Shown: piece by piece, positions 33,132-44,929 of the stretch
How positions within the stretch are numbered: position 1 is the stretch's first letter
How the letters are laid out: each line of letters opens with the position of its first letter
Source: Neostapfia colusana
Lineage: Eukaryota; Streptophyta; Magnoliopsida; Poales; Poaceae
Assembly (NCBI GenBank): GCA_030760725.1
Contig: JASWHV010000009.1
Location: 91,872,780-91,936,779, forward strand
Reading direction: 5' to 3'
Length of the DNA stretch: 64,000 bases
Notes under the pieces: model-generated
What the model saw: only the letters and a program-made list of their open reading frames with translations
Told to the model about the DNA's origin: nothing
Databases searched by the model: none
Program-made: the position numbers and the translations under genes

Positions 33132-33911
33132 CTACTCGTCCTCTTGAGCTGGCTCCTCGGGATCTTCCTCCTCATTTCGGCTACCTTCCGACTCTGCTTT
33201 GGGTGGGGAGGCTGCTGGTGGAGAAGTGCGACGACGCCTGATCGCTCGGTGATCCGGGGAGTCAGGAGTCCATGGATCACTCACGGTGACACACAGTTCA
33301 TTCCCATCTCCTCTTTCTCTCGCCTTTAAACAAGCTCGCAGCAACGCCTCCGTTTCCTTCAGGGTGTCTCGGACATCCTGAAGCTCTTGTTGACACTCCT
33401 GCAGTCGAGTGCTGAGCATAGCAGCATCCTCCAAGCACAAGTCCATGTGCTCATGGGAAGTCCCTTGCTGCACCGGTGGGTACTTGTACTCCGTGGTACC
33501 ACTCTCACGTTGGAGGACATACATGTACTCAGTTTTGTCCAAGTGGCGACGATAGATGTGACTCTGGCAGGTGATGGCCTCCCAGGTGACATCTCTCTCC
33601 GCGTCAACTTGTGTTGCTCGACAAGCTGGAGAGTGGTGAATCTTAAGCAGCTGATTCTCGTGTATAATCCTCATCTCCGAACTCCATTCTTCCCTCTTCT
33701 CACGGATGGTCCTGGTGGAGTTATAGTGGATGATTAGCTTTCCCGTATTGCCGGCGGCTTCGAGCATACGTCGAAGACGGCGCAACAAGTCTCCTACTGC
33801 CAATCCGTAGGAAAGGTACGTCACTGGACGACTCTCCTCTCTTTCGGCAAGGGCAACTACGGGAACTCTCCCTCCTGTGGACTTGCGAGCGGTGCGAATC
33901 ATGCGAACCAT
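33132..33911 (-). CDS. ORF0 of element B, unknown function
   Basis: Intact 259-residue frame between primer-binding site and gag, in the sense direction. The N-terminal part is basic (MVRMIRTARKSTGGRVPVVA; LLRRLRRMLEAAGN; TRTIREKREEW). The middle holds a long amphipathic helix likely to form a coiled coil (MLSTRLQECQQELQDVRDTL). The tail is Pro/Ser-rich then acidic (RRRRTSPPAASPPKAES; NEEEDPEEPAQEDE). No zinc knuckle, signal peptide or membrane segment. It is conserved in element A apart from one stop, and absent from element C. A nucleic-acid-binding or regulatory role is only a guess from charge. The ATG directly follows TTTTTGTTTTAG on the minus strand. Confidence 0.8.
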   Translation of the reverse strand: MVRMIRTARKSTGGRVPVVALAEREESRPVTYLSYGLAVGDLLRRLRRMLEAAGNTGKLIIHYNSTRTIREKREEWSSEMRIIHENQLLKIHHSPACRATQVDAERDVTWEAITCQSHIYRRHLDKTEYMYVLQRESGTTEYKYPPVQQGTSHEHMDLCLEDAAMLSTRLQECQQELQDVRDTLKETEALLRACLKARERGDGNELCVTVSDPWTPDSPDHRAIRRRRTSPPAASPPKAESEGSRNEEEDPEEPAQEDE

Positions 33912-34088
33912 CTAAAACAAAAAGAATTTAAAATTAGGTTAGATAAACTATTTTTAAACAAAAATCCCATTTTGAATGAAAATTTTGGGATAAGATGAGG
34001 AAAATGACTCTTTAGATAACACTCTTCCACCCACACCTTGGAAAATAGTTTTTAAGAAAATAGGGCCCTTAAAGACGTCCATTTCTAC
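33912..34088 (-). other. Candidate leader intron of element B
   Basis: On the minus strand a donor-like CTAG/GTAGAAAT at 34088 and a strong acceptor-like TTCTTTTTGTTTTAG/ATGG at 33912 enclose 177 nt of T-rich sequence with no start-proximal frame. Both sites are kept in element A (9959 to 9787, 173 nt). Splicing would join the primer-binding-site leader directly to the ORF0 ATG. No transcript evidence. Confidence 0.4.
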
Positions 34089-34112
34089 CTAGGTCCACGT
34101 TCCTACGGGCAA

Positions 34113-34129
34113 CCTTGGCTCTGATACCA
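34113..34129 (-). other. Primer-binding site of element B
   Basis: TGGTATCAGAGCCAAGG on the minus strand, four bases inside the 5' LTR boundary; initiator Met tRNA type. Confidence 0.87.
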
Positions 34130-34748
34130 CCTCTGTCACACCCGGTTTTTCCGAAGAACAACCAAGTGAATATCACATGTATGCCAGGATCATTTTCTCA
34201 TACACGTGATGACAAATAGTGAAGCATCATTTATTACAAGCCAGGTGTCGAATATAATTAAGTCTTACATAGTAAATGTCTCGATGGACAATAATAAGTT
34301 TATCACAAGTAAATAAACTAGCAGCGGAATATTATTCTTTGGGGCTCCATCACAGGCGTTGCCCGGGGGGTCTTCATGAACCTAAAAACCTTCCTCGGGT
34401 CCAAAATCTTGGTCATTATACACCACCTCATTATCTTGACCTGAGCAGCAATATAAACCAACAAATATGCAAGGTTGAGTACCAATGGTACTCAGCAAGT
34501 GTGGGAAAATTTATATCATGCATGGCTAGAACAAGGAGAGGTTGAACTCATGGTTAAAGCACTACGCAATTAATACCTATCACCTTAGCTTATTAAGCAC
34601 CTACATTACTACACAAGTGAAATGGTCCCAATCTCCCATCCCATCATCATAATCCAATAACCATAACATCATTTCCAATGTTAAGCTTCCCGCTTAACTT
34701 CCAAAACTATCAATCCTCTAATCATGAATAAGTCCAGGCCGCTCTTGA

Positions 34749-34789
34749 CCGTGAGCACGGCTGTCAAGACAGTTTTGACTCTGCAGAGT
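34749..34789. repeat. Triple inverted-repeat block in 5' LTR of B
   Basis: CCGTGAGCACGG, CTGTCAAGACAG (34761-34772) and ACTCTGCAGAGT (34778-34789), same spacing as in A. The middle centre is AA instead of AT, arms unchanged. Confidence 0.8.
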
Positions 34790-37139
34790 TTGTACCACTG
34801 TACCCACATGTAGTGATTTCATCCCCCGTTGCCGGGTGGACTAAAAGAACCTCCATTATGCCAGTGGCTACGATCCACATTCACACTTCCCAGGTGTGCA
34901 GCCAGGAGATCACTACGAAGCCTTTACAAAGGGATTCCCGACGAGCGTGGGCCCACTAAGGTTTCACCCCTAACAGCATACAAGAGGCTCCAACCCCGCT
35001 GCAGTGGCCCCCTCATGAGCCTTGCGGTTCATATGGTAGTCCAGCTGACACCTATTCCCCGCACCATCCAACACACCCATACTACGCCGGGGATACACCT
35101 AATTAATTGGCCAAGCTGCCCCATCTCAGCATGTGGTTGGCACTGTAAAGCCGGGTTACATGCTCCATGAACCGGTCCTTCGGATCCAGGCAAGTACTAA
35201 ACACAAACCCAAGTCTCGTGCACCCAGCACACAACCAAAACATCCAACTTGCCTTGATCCCTACCTCTACATAACTCACAATATCTCATTCAAGAGTATG
35301 GTAGAATAAACTGATGATCTCATATCCCAAATATCCCATTCTAAGCATGGCTAAGCATAAGCATGTAAATAAATGACATGACAAAATAAATCCCAACCCA
35401 AGCTACAAGGAAACAAGGTAATGCAATTCTAGGGAAACTTTCCTAGCATGGGTTTCATATTTAACTTGACAATGCAAATAATTCTATCTACACATCCTAG
35501 CATAGGATCAAAGTGGTCAAGGACACTTGCCTCCTTCTTGCTGCTCTTGAAATGGGTAGTCCTGATCTTGGAAAGGAATAAATTGCTCTTGAACAGGTTC
35601 TACTTCATACCATCACACATAGCAAAAGAAAAACAACAATCATAAGACATAGTTCACACTTCTTACTTCATACAAACCACACATTCACCTTTATGAAATT
35701 CATTCACCATTATATGGGTTGTGGTTACTTTGTGTGTTGATCTGTGGCTTGCATACACTTTTATTTATATGATTCCTACTTTAGTGTTCATATTTATACT
35801 TACATACTATATATATATATATGTGTGTGTTTCAGTTTTAAATAAATTCCTTATATTAAACTACCAAGTATGTATGAAAAGTATTTTTCTTCTCCATATG
35901 TGCCTTCATAATTTCTATCAACCCTAAACTGAATTCTTTGGATTTTAGAAACTCCATTTATCATTTGCTAGTTGCTATATTTTCAGGTTTATTCTCCTAT
36001 GCATAAATGTGTATTTTATTATGAAATTAGTAATACACATCATCTAAACAGAATAGGTTCTGGTTCTAAATAATTTAATAACATATTTTGACCTTGGCCT
36101 CTGATGTAAACTATTTCATAATTATTTTCCCTATTTTTCTATAGCTATTCTTTACTTAAAAATGTGTCCCTATACTAAATAAATGTGAATAACAAATAAA
36201 ACAGATTCATTTCAGCCCAAAATATAGTTTTATCTCACTCCAAGGTTTTCTAAGTACTGAGAAAGTTTTTAATTAATCTTGACAATTATGTTTGTCCCAC
36301 TTTTTAATTTTTAAATACTAGTCACATATTCAATTTTCTAAATTAAATACTAAACAGGGCTAAAATAATGAACTTACCCCATTACAGGGTCTATAATATT
36401 ATTTTCATAATTTCCAGGGGTCTAGCTACACTTATCAGAGGTGTTTTCCTAATTTTTATTAAGTCCAGGGGCTAAAACTTATTTTTAAATGAATTTACAT
36501 GATTTTCTGGAGTTCCAGGGGCTAGATCTAAAGTTTCCGGGGCTAGCTCTTATTTCCCGAGAACCCCAGGGGGTAGCACGTAAGAATTCCAGTCTTTATA
36601 ACGCGGGGCTGACGTGGACCGTCCGATTTTAAACCGACGGCTGAGATTATAACATCGAACCGGTACGCGGGGTTTTAAAGTCTACCGTGTGATTTCAAAT
36701 AAACGGCGCACAAGCGGCCACGTCGCTCTGATCGAGCGCGGGCGGCGTCGCCGGCGGCGCACGGCGGCGGGAAACGGCGATCTCGCCGGAAAGTTTCGGA
36801 TCCTCGAGAATTCTGCCTAGAACTGTGATCTTATGGCATAGATCGGTAGAGGGGAGGTCAGGGATCTCACCTCGGGGGTTTTCTCGAGCTCGGGGGTCCT
36901 GGAAAGTGCTCGGCGGCGAGGTCCGAGGCAAAACCACGGCGAAGCTCGTCGGCGCTGGGTTTTCACCGTAAGTCTCCGAGTTTTCTGCACCTGCAAAGTT
37001 CCCCGGAGGCGGTGGATCAAGACCAGCGAGTTAGATCAGAGTTTCCGAGCTTAGATCGGCCAGAATTCACCGGCGAAGTCTCGGTGCTCACCGGAGTGAA
37101 AATCGGCGATCGCGTGAGCAAAACCGATCGGGTCTGGGG

Positions 37140-37147
37140 TTTTTATA
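37140..37147 (-). promoter_or_regulatory. TATA box of the 5' LTR of B
   Basis: TATAAAAA on the minus strand in GC-rich U3; the likely promoter driving the full-length transcript of B. Confidence 0.7.
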
Positions 37148-37768
37148 GCCGGGGGAGGGCGGTGGGTCTGTTGCGATCGAGTTTGATTCGTCTGGGACCG
37201 GAATTCGGGCTGATGGATGCGGTTTCCAATCGGTTAAGATCGAGCGCGCGCGGGAGAGTCCGGGGTCGCGGGGTTAGGGATGACAGGTGGGTCCCACCCG
37301 TCTGTGAGAGACAGCGCGGGCGCGCGGGGGCGGGCTGGCGCGGGGGAAATTGGGCCGGCTGGCGGGTTTCGACCCACTGGCCGGTTTTTTTCCCGTTTCT
37401 CTTTTTCTTTTTCCATTTCTTTTCTGTTTTGAGTCTAATTTGAATTCCAGTTTGAATTTGAATTTTTGCAAAACATGCAACACGTCCAAAAATTTTTAAA
37501 TTCCCCTCTGAACATGGTTTAGAGTTTTGAATCAAAATTTGGGGTGTTACAGATATGATTAACAATGGTTGTTTACCTATGTCACTAATTTTCTAGCAGT
37601 GAAGCCAAAGCTCACTAGAATTTAGTGAATATGGATCTTAGACCACTATATGTCGTTAGAGGGAGGACGATGCTCATATAGTGGTGGTGTCTTTTATTAA
37701 ACTATTAATAAAAGATTGGTACATAACATAGTGCTAAAACCTTGCATATTTATTTTCTATTGTAGATC

Positions 37769-38548
37769 ATGTCTGCTAGTAACAATTCCAGTTTCAATTT
37801 GCGATCTGTGCTTGAGAAAGAAAAGCTCAATGGAGCTAACGTTATTGATTGGTACCGCAACCTGAGAATTGTTCTCATGCAAGAGAAAATTGAGTATGTT
37901 CTTGAGCAACCATACCCCAATGACCTCCCCGATGATGCAAATGCCGCAACTCGCAGGACTTATGAGAAGCACTATGATGATGCGCTTAATGCAAGCTGCC
38001 TCATGCTTGCCACAATGTCCCCTGATCTACAGAAATAGTATGAGCATACAGATGCTTATTCTATAATTTAGGGAGCACGTGGAATGTTTGAGAACCAAGC
38101 AAGGGCTAAGAGGTACAACATCTCAAAGTCCTTGTTCTCATGCAAGCTTGCAGAAGGTAGCCCGGTCAGTCCCCATGTAATCAAGATGATTGGTTACATT
38201 GAGACTTTGGACAAACTTGGTTCTGAACTCAAGGATGACCTGGCTATTGACGTTATTCTCCAGTCACTCCCACCGAGCTATGAGCCATTTATATTGAATT
38301 ATCAAATGAATGGCATGGAGAAAACGTTGGCTGAATTGCATGGGATGCTTAAAACAGCCGAGGAAAGCATTAAGAAAAACACCACTCATGTGATGATGGT
38401 TCAAAAGGAGAATATAAAGAGGAAGCGTATGACACATCCTAAAGGCAAGGGAAAAGTCCCCAATGAGCCTACAAGCTCAAAGCCAAAGGGTAAATCAGGT
38501 CCTTCTCCTAATGATGAATGCTTTCACTGTCATGCTAAGGGGCATTGG
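37769..38548 (+). pseudogene. gag of copia D, 5' part up to Cassandra 2
   Basis: Starts MSASNNSSFNLRSVLEKEKL, a copia gag (UBN2-type: GANVIDWYRNLRIVLMQEKI, EHTDAY..., LSCKLAEG, LQSLPPSYEPFILNYQMNG). Two in-frame stops, TAG at 38036-38038 and a second TAG near 38069-38071, break it; no frameshift is needed between the two halves. The zinc knuckle CFHCHAKGHW starts at about 38518 and is cut before its last Cys by Cassandra 2 at 38549; the remaining Cys codon is on the other side, after 39299. Confidence 0.87.
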
Positions 38549-38631
38549 TGTAATGGCTCTCTAGGATCATAGACTGTCCCCACATACCGCCACTCGTCTT
38601 TTCTGCGCACTTTGTCCTCACTCGTGCGCAC

Positions 38632-38702
38632 ACGGGAAAACTTCCCGGTCGGTCACCCATCTCCAAATTCCTCCGGGCCAAGCACGCTTAACCCCGGAGT
38701 TC
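38632..38702 (-). other. 5S rRNA-like domain in 3' LTR of Cassandra 2
   Basis: The minus strand carries ACTCCGGGGTTAAGCGTG, CTTGGCCCGGAGGAATTTGG and GATGGGTGACCG; homologous to the 3' two thirds of plant 5S rRNA. Confidence 0.86.
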
Positions 38703-39134
38703 TTTGCAGGTGGGCTTCCGGAAAAGAAGGTATACCTTGGTTGTATGAGTACTCTATCAATCCTATTAAGCTGGGAGTCAGGATATCACACAATCCACCC
38801 CCCTTAGAATACCGACGTCCTCGTCGGTCAACGCCAAGACAGGAACGTCCCCTCTTAGCCATGTCCGTACGTTCAGTGCTGGCATACGCATACCGTACGT
38901 CCGGTTAGCAGCATACGTACCATACCGTGTCCCACACAGAGGACCCACGCGTCATGCATACGTACCCACGTCCCCGACCCGTACGCTACCGTATCCTTCT
39001 CACTGACCCGTACGCACCCGTGAAACTGCGAGGGTCGGCTCTGATACCATTTGTAATGGCTCTCTAGGATCATAGACTGTCCCCACATACCACCACTCGT
39101 CTTTTCTGCGCACTTTGTCCTCACTCGTGCGCAC

Positions 39135-39205
39135 CCGGGAAAACTTCCCGGTCGGTCACCCATCCCCAAATTCCTCCGGGCCAAGCACGCTTAACCCCAG
39201 AGTTC
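39135..39205 (-). other. 5S rRNA-like domain in 5' LTR of Cassandra 2
   Basis: Second copy, differing from the left one at a few bases (e.g. CTCTGGGG for CTCCGGGG). Confidence 0.85.
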
Positions 39206-39293
39206 TTTGCAGGTGGGCTTCCGGAAAAGAAGGTATACCTTGGTTGTATGAGTACTCTATCAATCCTATTAAGTAGGGAGTCAGGATATCACA

Positions 39294-42200
39294 ATTGGTC
39301 TAGGAACTGCAATAAGTACTTGGAGGATAAGAAGAAGAAAGGGGGTGAGACTTCCACTTCAGGTATAAATGTTATAGAAATCAATATTGCTACATCTTCT
39401 AGTGAATCATGGGTATTTTATACCGGATCAATGATTCACACTTGCAAATCGTTGCAGGGTCTAAGTGAGACTAGAAGATTTGCAAAAGGCGAGTTGGATG
39501 TTCGGGTTGGCAATGGAACAAAGGTTGCTGTCATAGCTGTCGGAACTTATCACTTATCATTACCTTCAGGATTAGTTTTGGAATTAACTAATTGTTATTG
39601 CATTCCTTCTTTGAGCAAGAACATTATATCTTCTTCATGTTTGGAAGATGTTAATGGTTATGAGACTATAATAAAGAACAAATGTTGTTCTATTTATTAT
39701 AATAATATTTTCTATGCTCAATGTCCATTAGTGAATGGATTATATGTTCTTGATCTTGAGGATAAAACAGTCTATAACATTAATACAAAAAGGGATTGAC
39801 GAAATGATCTAAATTCCACTTTTATTTGGCATTGTCGCTTAGATCATATAAATGAGAAATGCATTGAGAAACTCCATAAAGATAGTTTGTTAAGTTCATT
39901 TGATTTTGAATCACTTGACACATGCGAGTCTTGTTTACTTGGTAAGATGACCAAAGCACCCTTCACTGGTCAAAGTGAGAGGGCAAGTGACTTGTTGGGA
40001 CTCATACATATTGATGTATGTGGACCAGTGAGTTCAGTAGCTAGAGGTGGTTTTCAATATTTCATTACTTTTACCGATGACTTTAGTAGATATGTATATG
40101 TCTATCTAATGAGGCACAAGTCTGAATCTTTTGAAAATTTCAAAGAATTTCAGAATGAAGTACAAAATCAGTTGGGCAAGACAATTAAACTTCTACGATG
40201 TGATCGTGGGGGTGAATATTTGAGCCATGAATTCTATGATCATTTAAAACAATATGGAATTGTTCCACAGTTGACTCCACCTGGAACGCCTCAATGGAAC
40301 GGGGTGTCCTAGCGGAAGAACTGAACCTTGTTAGACATGGTTAGGTAGATGATGAGCCAGGTTGATCTTCCACTATCCTTTTGGGGTTATGCTCTTGAAA
40401 CTGCCGCGTTTACACTAAACAGAGTCCCAACTAATTCTGTTGAGAAGACACCATATGAGATGTGGACCAGGAAATGTCCCGGATTGTCTTTCCTCAAAGT
40501 TTTGGGATATGATGCTTATGTCAAACGTTTGACGTCAGACAAACTTACTCCCAAATCAGACAAATGCTTCTTCGTGGGATATCCTAGGGAAACCAAAGGA
40601 TATTATTTTTATAATATAACAGAGGGTAAAGTGTTTACTGCTAGTAATGGTGTCTTTTTGGAGAAAGAGTTTCTCTCAAAAGGAGATAGTGGGAGCAAGG
40701 TGCATATTGAAGAAATTCAAGAAATACCTGAAAATGTTTTGGCACCCTCTAATCCTATACAGGATGTACAAGATGTTGTGCAACCACTTGATGAAACACC
40801 AGCCCCACGAAGGTCTACAAGGGTACGTCATGCAACTGAAAAGTTGACACTCCTAACCACGGAACAACAGGACATGGTATTGTTGGACAATAATGAGCCT
40901 GTGACCTACACTGAAGCAATAATGGGACCCGACTCTGAGAAATGGCTTGGAGCCATGGAATCCGAAATAGAATCCATGCATGAGAATCAAGTTTGGAACT
41001 TGGTTCATCCAATCGATGGTGTGAGACCGATCGATTGCAAATGGATTTTCAAGAAAAAGACTAATATGGTGGAAAAGTTCACATCTATAAAGCACGATTG
41101 GTGGCGAAAGGTTTCAAACAAATTCAAGGTGTTGATTATGATGAAACATTTTCGCCCGTCGCCATGCTAAAGTCTGTTCGGATTCTCCTAGCAATTGCTA
41201 TATGAAATATGGCAGATGGATGTCAAAACAGCCTTTCTTAATGGGAGTCTGAATGAGGATGTGTACATGAGACAACCTGAGGGTTTTCTCGATCCTAAAA
41301 ATACTAGAAAAATATGCAAACTTCAAAAGTCCATCTATGGATTGAAGCAAGCATCTCGGAGTTGGAATCTACGTTTTGATGGAGTGGTCAAAGGTTTTGG
41401 TTTCATCAAGAACGTAGAAGAACCTTGTATTTACAAGAAGGTTAGTGGGAGCGCACTTATATTTCTTGTACTATATGTAGATGACATATTGTTGATCCGA
41501 AATGACATTCCAGTATTAGATGCTGTTAAATCCTCATTAAGAGTTTCTCGATGAAGGATTTAGGAGAGGCAGCGTACATTTTGGGAATAAATATCTATAG
41601 AGATAGATCTAAAAGTCTAATTGGATTAAGTCAAGACACATATATTGACAAGATATTAAATCGATTCAATATGCAAGATTCTAAGAAAGGTTTCTTGCCA
41701 ATGTCACATGGCATCACTCTAAGCAAAAGTCAGTGTCCTTCGACGCCTGATGAGCAAAATAGGATGAGAGCGATTCCTTATGCTTCGGCTATTGGATCTA
41801 TCATGTATGCCATGTTGTGTACACGCCAGATGTATCCTATGCTCTAAGTGTTACGGGCAGGTATCAATCAGATTATGGTGAGGCTCATTGGACAGTTGTC
41901 AAAAACATTCTTAAGTACTTGAGAAGAACTAAGGATGTGTTCCTAGTGTTTGGAGGTGAAGAAGAGCTCGTTGTAAGAGGTTACACCGATGCTAGCTTCC
42001 AAACAGAGAAGGATGACTCTAGGTCGCAATCCGATTTTGTGTTCTGCCTCAATGGAGGGGCAGTGAGCTGGAAAAGTTCCAAGCAAGACACAGTAGCAGA
42101 TTCAACGACGGAGGCGGAGTATATTGAAGCTTCTGAAGCTGCAAAGGAAGCTGTTTGGATCAGAAAATTTGTTTCTGAGTTGGGTGTTGTTCCTAGTGCG

Positions 42201-42452
42201 CCCGGACCTGTGGATCTCTATTGCGACAATAATGGAGCCATTGCACAGGCAAAGGAGCCTAGATCACACAAAAGATCCAAACATATACTACGACGCTATC
42301 ATCTCATTCGAGAGATTATCAACCGAGGTGATGTGAATATATGCAAGGTGCATACGGATTTGAATGTGGCAGATCCGTTGACAAACCCTCTTTCACAATC
42401 AAAGCATGAGGCGCACATGAGATCTATGGGTATTAGATACTTACACCAGTGA
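39294..42452 (+). pseudogene. pol of copia D (PR-IN-RT-RH), broken
   Basis: Order: protease near 39416, where the active-site Asp is replaced (FYTGSMIHTC for a DTGS-type motif); GAG-pre-integrase WHCRLDHINEKC; integrase zinc finger CESCLLGK; core Asp in IHIDVCGPV, RCDRGGEYLS and TPQWNGVS; RT start TYTEAIMGPDSEKW, DVKTAFLNG, YVDDILL near 41480; RNase H YTDASFQTEKDDSRSQ and SKQDTVADSTTEAEYI; end NVADPLTNPL. Lesions: TGA at about 39797; TAG, TGA and TAG between 40310 and 40350, just after the NGVS block; frame changes near 41085, 41197, 41550 and 41825. Copia lineage not determined. Confidence 0.88.
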
Positions 42453-43381
42453 TCCTAGTGTGTACGTGGGAGACTTGTGTCATAGCTATGTTTATGTACT
42501 ATTTGAATAATTATTATTTACATTGATCATCAAGTATGTGACTTGTTCGTGAGACTCTTTGTTAATTATAATGTTACTCAAAATGATCCCTAGTATACAT
42601 CGTTATATAAGATAATGATAGTACGCAGACTAGCACATGTATTAATTGATTATCACGTTTCACGGATTATAGATATGGAGATATCAAATTAATAATGTGA
42701 ACACATGTTAGTGAACATGGTATTGGATAGACCCATTTCGAGACACTGTTGGGATTGTTATTTACATATGTGCCATCAGTTGGTCTTGAGTGATACACAT
42801 GCTAGATTCTTAGACCTGAGATCGCCATTGTTTCTCACTATGTGTAGTTGTGCACTTTGAAACTATCAAACGCTACTCCGTAACTGGGTGGTCATAAAAA
42901 TAGTCTTCAAGTACATGATGAAACATGGAATGAGATGTTCGCGGATCAAGATGGGATTTGCCCTCCTAAATAATAGGAGAGATATCTCTGGGCCCCTCGA
43001 GATAGTTGGATTCAAAAGTGCATGGCCATGCCAAAGTGATTAAGGAGTTAATCATTATGACTAAAAGTTAGTCATAGATTGAATCCACTATTTGATCGAG
43101 TGAATGGTCGAGCTATCACAAGGATGGCATGTATCTCGCCTTGAGCTTGACTGGTATCGTGTGGCAAAGGAATTAGCATGTGAATGTATCTAGGTTCAGC
43201 CGATATGATCTTTATGTACATTCGGGAGTCAGTATGTCCTACTAGGTACCTCTACTAACTTGTGTTTGAAAACGGTTTTCATTCATAACCGACTGTACAT
43301 AAACCTAAAGGGTCACACACTTAAGGGAATGGAATATTGAAAAACTTGGCTATATGATTGTCTCTAGTGCAAGTGGGAGAT
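42453..43381 (+). other. 3' untranslated region of copia D
   Basis: About 930 bp between the RNase H stop and the 3' LTR with no sizeable frame. It ends in the polypurine stretch AAGTGGGAGA (43371-43380). Confidence 0.6.
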
Positions 43382-43882
43382 TGTTGGTGATATGCCCAAG
43401 AGGCAATCATAACAATTCAGATAAAGGCCTGATGGATATTTGATCCATAAGAAATTAGGGTACTAATGGGCCTGTGACCTAAAAGCCCATTAGTGTGCCT
43501 ATAAATATGAGGGGTAGGGTTAGGGGCAGATTACTCCACCACTGAACAGCCCTAGCCGCCGCCCCTTACAGGCCACACGCCGAAACCTCTATCGTGCGCG
43601 CGGTGCTAGCACACTGACGAACGGTGTTCCTCCCTATACGTGTGGACTCCGTGGAGGCGCTGCTGTCACTGCTACGCTGATCGGCTACAGTGACGTGACG
43701 ACGTTCCTGTGACAAGGATTCAGGAGGAGACGAACGTGATCGTCTACTTCTCCTACACCGACGCGCATCTATGATCCGCTGCGCTGCGCGTCTAGTGGTA
43801 ACGATCCATGACCTCCTTACTCGCATGTTTCCTGGGTGATACGGTCGAATTGCTAGAGTAGCGCATCGCCTATTTCCCTACA
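43382..43882 (+). repeat. 3' LTR of copia D (501 bp)
   Basis: TGTTGGTGATATGCC ... TTCCCTACA, preceded by the polypurine tract and followed by CTAGACACATT of the C LTR. A TATAAATA box is visible near 43500. Its last 43 bp match the remnant at 23682-23724. Confidence 0.87.
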
Positions 43883-44717
43883 CTAGACACATTCTATCTC
43901 GCTTCCCATATCCCATGGACTCAACGAAGCAAAAAGCAAGAACGACCATACCCGACTCATCAACTTTCCTGCCGACAAGGGTGGTTTACAAAACTAGTAA
44001 ACTCCTATTAAAGGGGTTTCCTATCAAGTTGACTCAAGCATACATATTTTCTCTAACAAAACAATTTCCAAAACATGGGATCAATATGGTCAAGGGGCAC
44101 TTGCCTTGTTCCTGTGGCTTTTGTTGCTCAGGCGCTTCGAAGTCTTTGTGGTGTAGTCCTTCGTAGATAGCTCCCTATGCTTGTCCTTCTACGCACGATC
44201 ACACACATACAAGATTCACAACAATCAAACATCATGCACAAACTTTACTCAAGATGCAATGGTGTAGATGCATGTTGATCCTATGGTGCAGTTTTAGTTT
44301 GTACGTGTTCTCGCATGTTTTAATGGCGTGCATGGGTTTTACGATAAACAAGGGTGTAAGGATTTAGTGTGGACATGGTGATGATCTGGACCCGAGATCT
44401 AGATCAATTCCACCGTCAAAAACCGATTAACACGTGATCCGTCCACATGAAAAAGCTTCTGTTCGAAGGGATCGAAGAAACATATGTGAAGAAAACCGCG
44501 ATGATGTCGTAAGGTGGTAACGAAGACCTACCTCACCTCTCCTTGGTGTCGGGGCCTTCCTTCTAGCGATGGCAGCAGCGACAGATCGTTGGCTCTCTTC
44601 CGGCGGCTAAACTCCGGCGAAGGGGTTCAACTCGGCGAGTTGGCAGCTAGGATCTCCAAGTCGTCGACTCGGGAGGTGGAAAATAGGTACGTGGTTGCGG
44701 CCAGGGGTTTTGGGTTC

Positions 44718-44725
44718 TATTTATA
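44718..44725 (-). promoter_or_regulatory. TATA box of the 3' LTR of C
   Basis: TATAAATA on the minus strand; 200 bp and more downstream (in the minus sense) of the repeat tract. Confidence 0.65.
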
Positions 44726-44929
44726 AGCGGTCAAAAATAGTCCTACTCTGATTGGAGTTCGAATAAGAGTCCTATTTGATTTGTTTATGGATCTTAGCAA
44801 CTTATCTCTAATCGATTTGGTTGCAGTATTTAACGTGGAAGAATTCGTGTCGATTTCCTCAGCAGTGGGTACTCACGCACAGGGGAAAACCGCTTAAGAC
44901 TCTCGTCCTTCTGCAGGGATAAGATCTGG

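Larger units (their letters stand above)
24888..37551 (-). mobile_element. Gypsy element B (Tekay/Del-like chromovirus), nearly intact
   Basis: Full-length 12.66 kb element: 3' LTR 24888-28314, polypurine tract, gag-pol, ORF0, primer-binding site, 5' LTR 34134-37551. The 5-bp duplication GATAT stands at 24883-24887 and 37552-37556. LTR pairs are nearly identical by eye (a few substitutions, a shorter TA/TG microsatellite in the 5' LTR, a few one-base indels), so insertion is recent. It sits in the leader of copia D in opposite orientation. The only coding lesion seen is a one-base shift between gag and pol. Confidence 0.94.
34134..37551 (-). repeat. 5' LTR of element B (3418 bp)
   Basis: Nearly identical partner of 24888-28314. 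Transcription from its U3 would pass through about 3 kb of R/U5 before the primer-binding site. The inverted-repeat block is at 34749-34789. Open frames at 34829-35170 and 36695-37565 are LTR sequence. Confidence 0.93.
38549..39293 (-). mobile_element. Cassandra-type TRIM 2
   Basis: 745-bp element with 242-bp LTRs at 38549-38790 and 39052-39293, primer-binding site at 39036-39049 (minus), and a polypurine tract (TAAGGGGGGTGG on the minus strand) next to the left LTR. The 5-bp duplication ATTGG stands at 38544-38548 and 39294-39298. It is inserted in the gag zinc knuckle of copia D. Element plus duplication is 750 bp, so the downstream frame number is unchanged. Same family as Cassandra 1. Confidence 0.93.
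23682..43882 (+). mobile_element. Copia element D, carrying nested B and Cassandra 2
   Basis: Ty1/copia element on the plus strand, about 6.8 kb once B and Cassandra 2 are removed. Parts: a 43-bp remnant of the 5' LTR, a primer-binding site, a leader of about 1.35 kb, gag, protease, integrase, RT, RNase H, a long 3' untranslated part and a full 501-bp 3' LTR (43382-43882). It interrupts the 3' LTR of C. The right flank CTAGA should be the 5-bp duplication; on the left only CTA remains, because a deletion removed the end of the duplication plus most of the 5' LTR. Confidence 0.87.
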
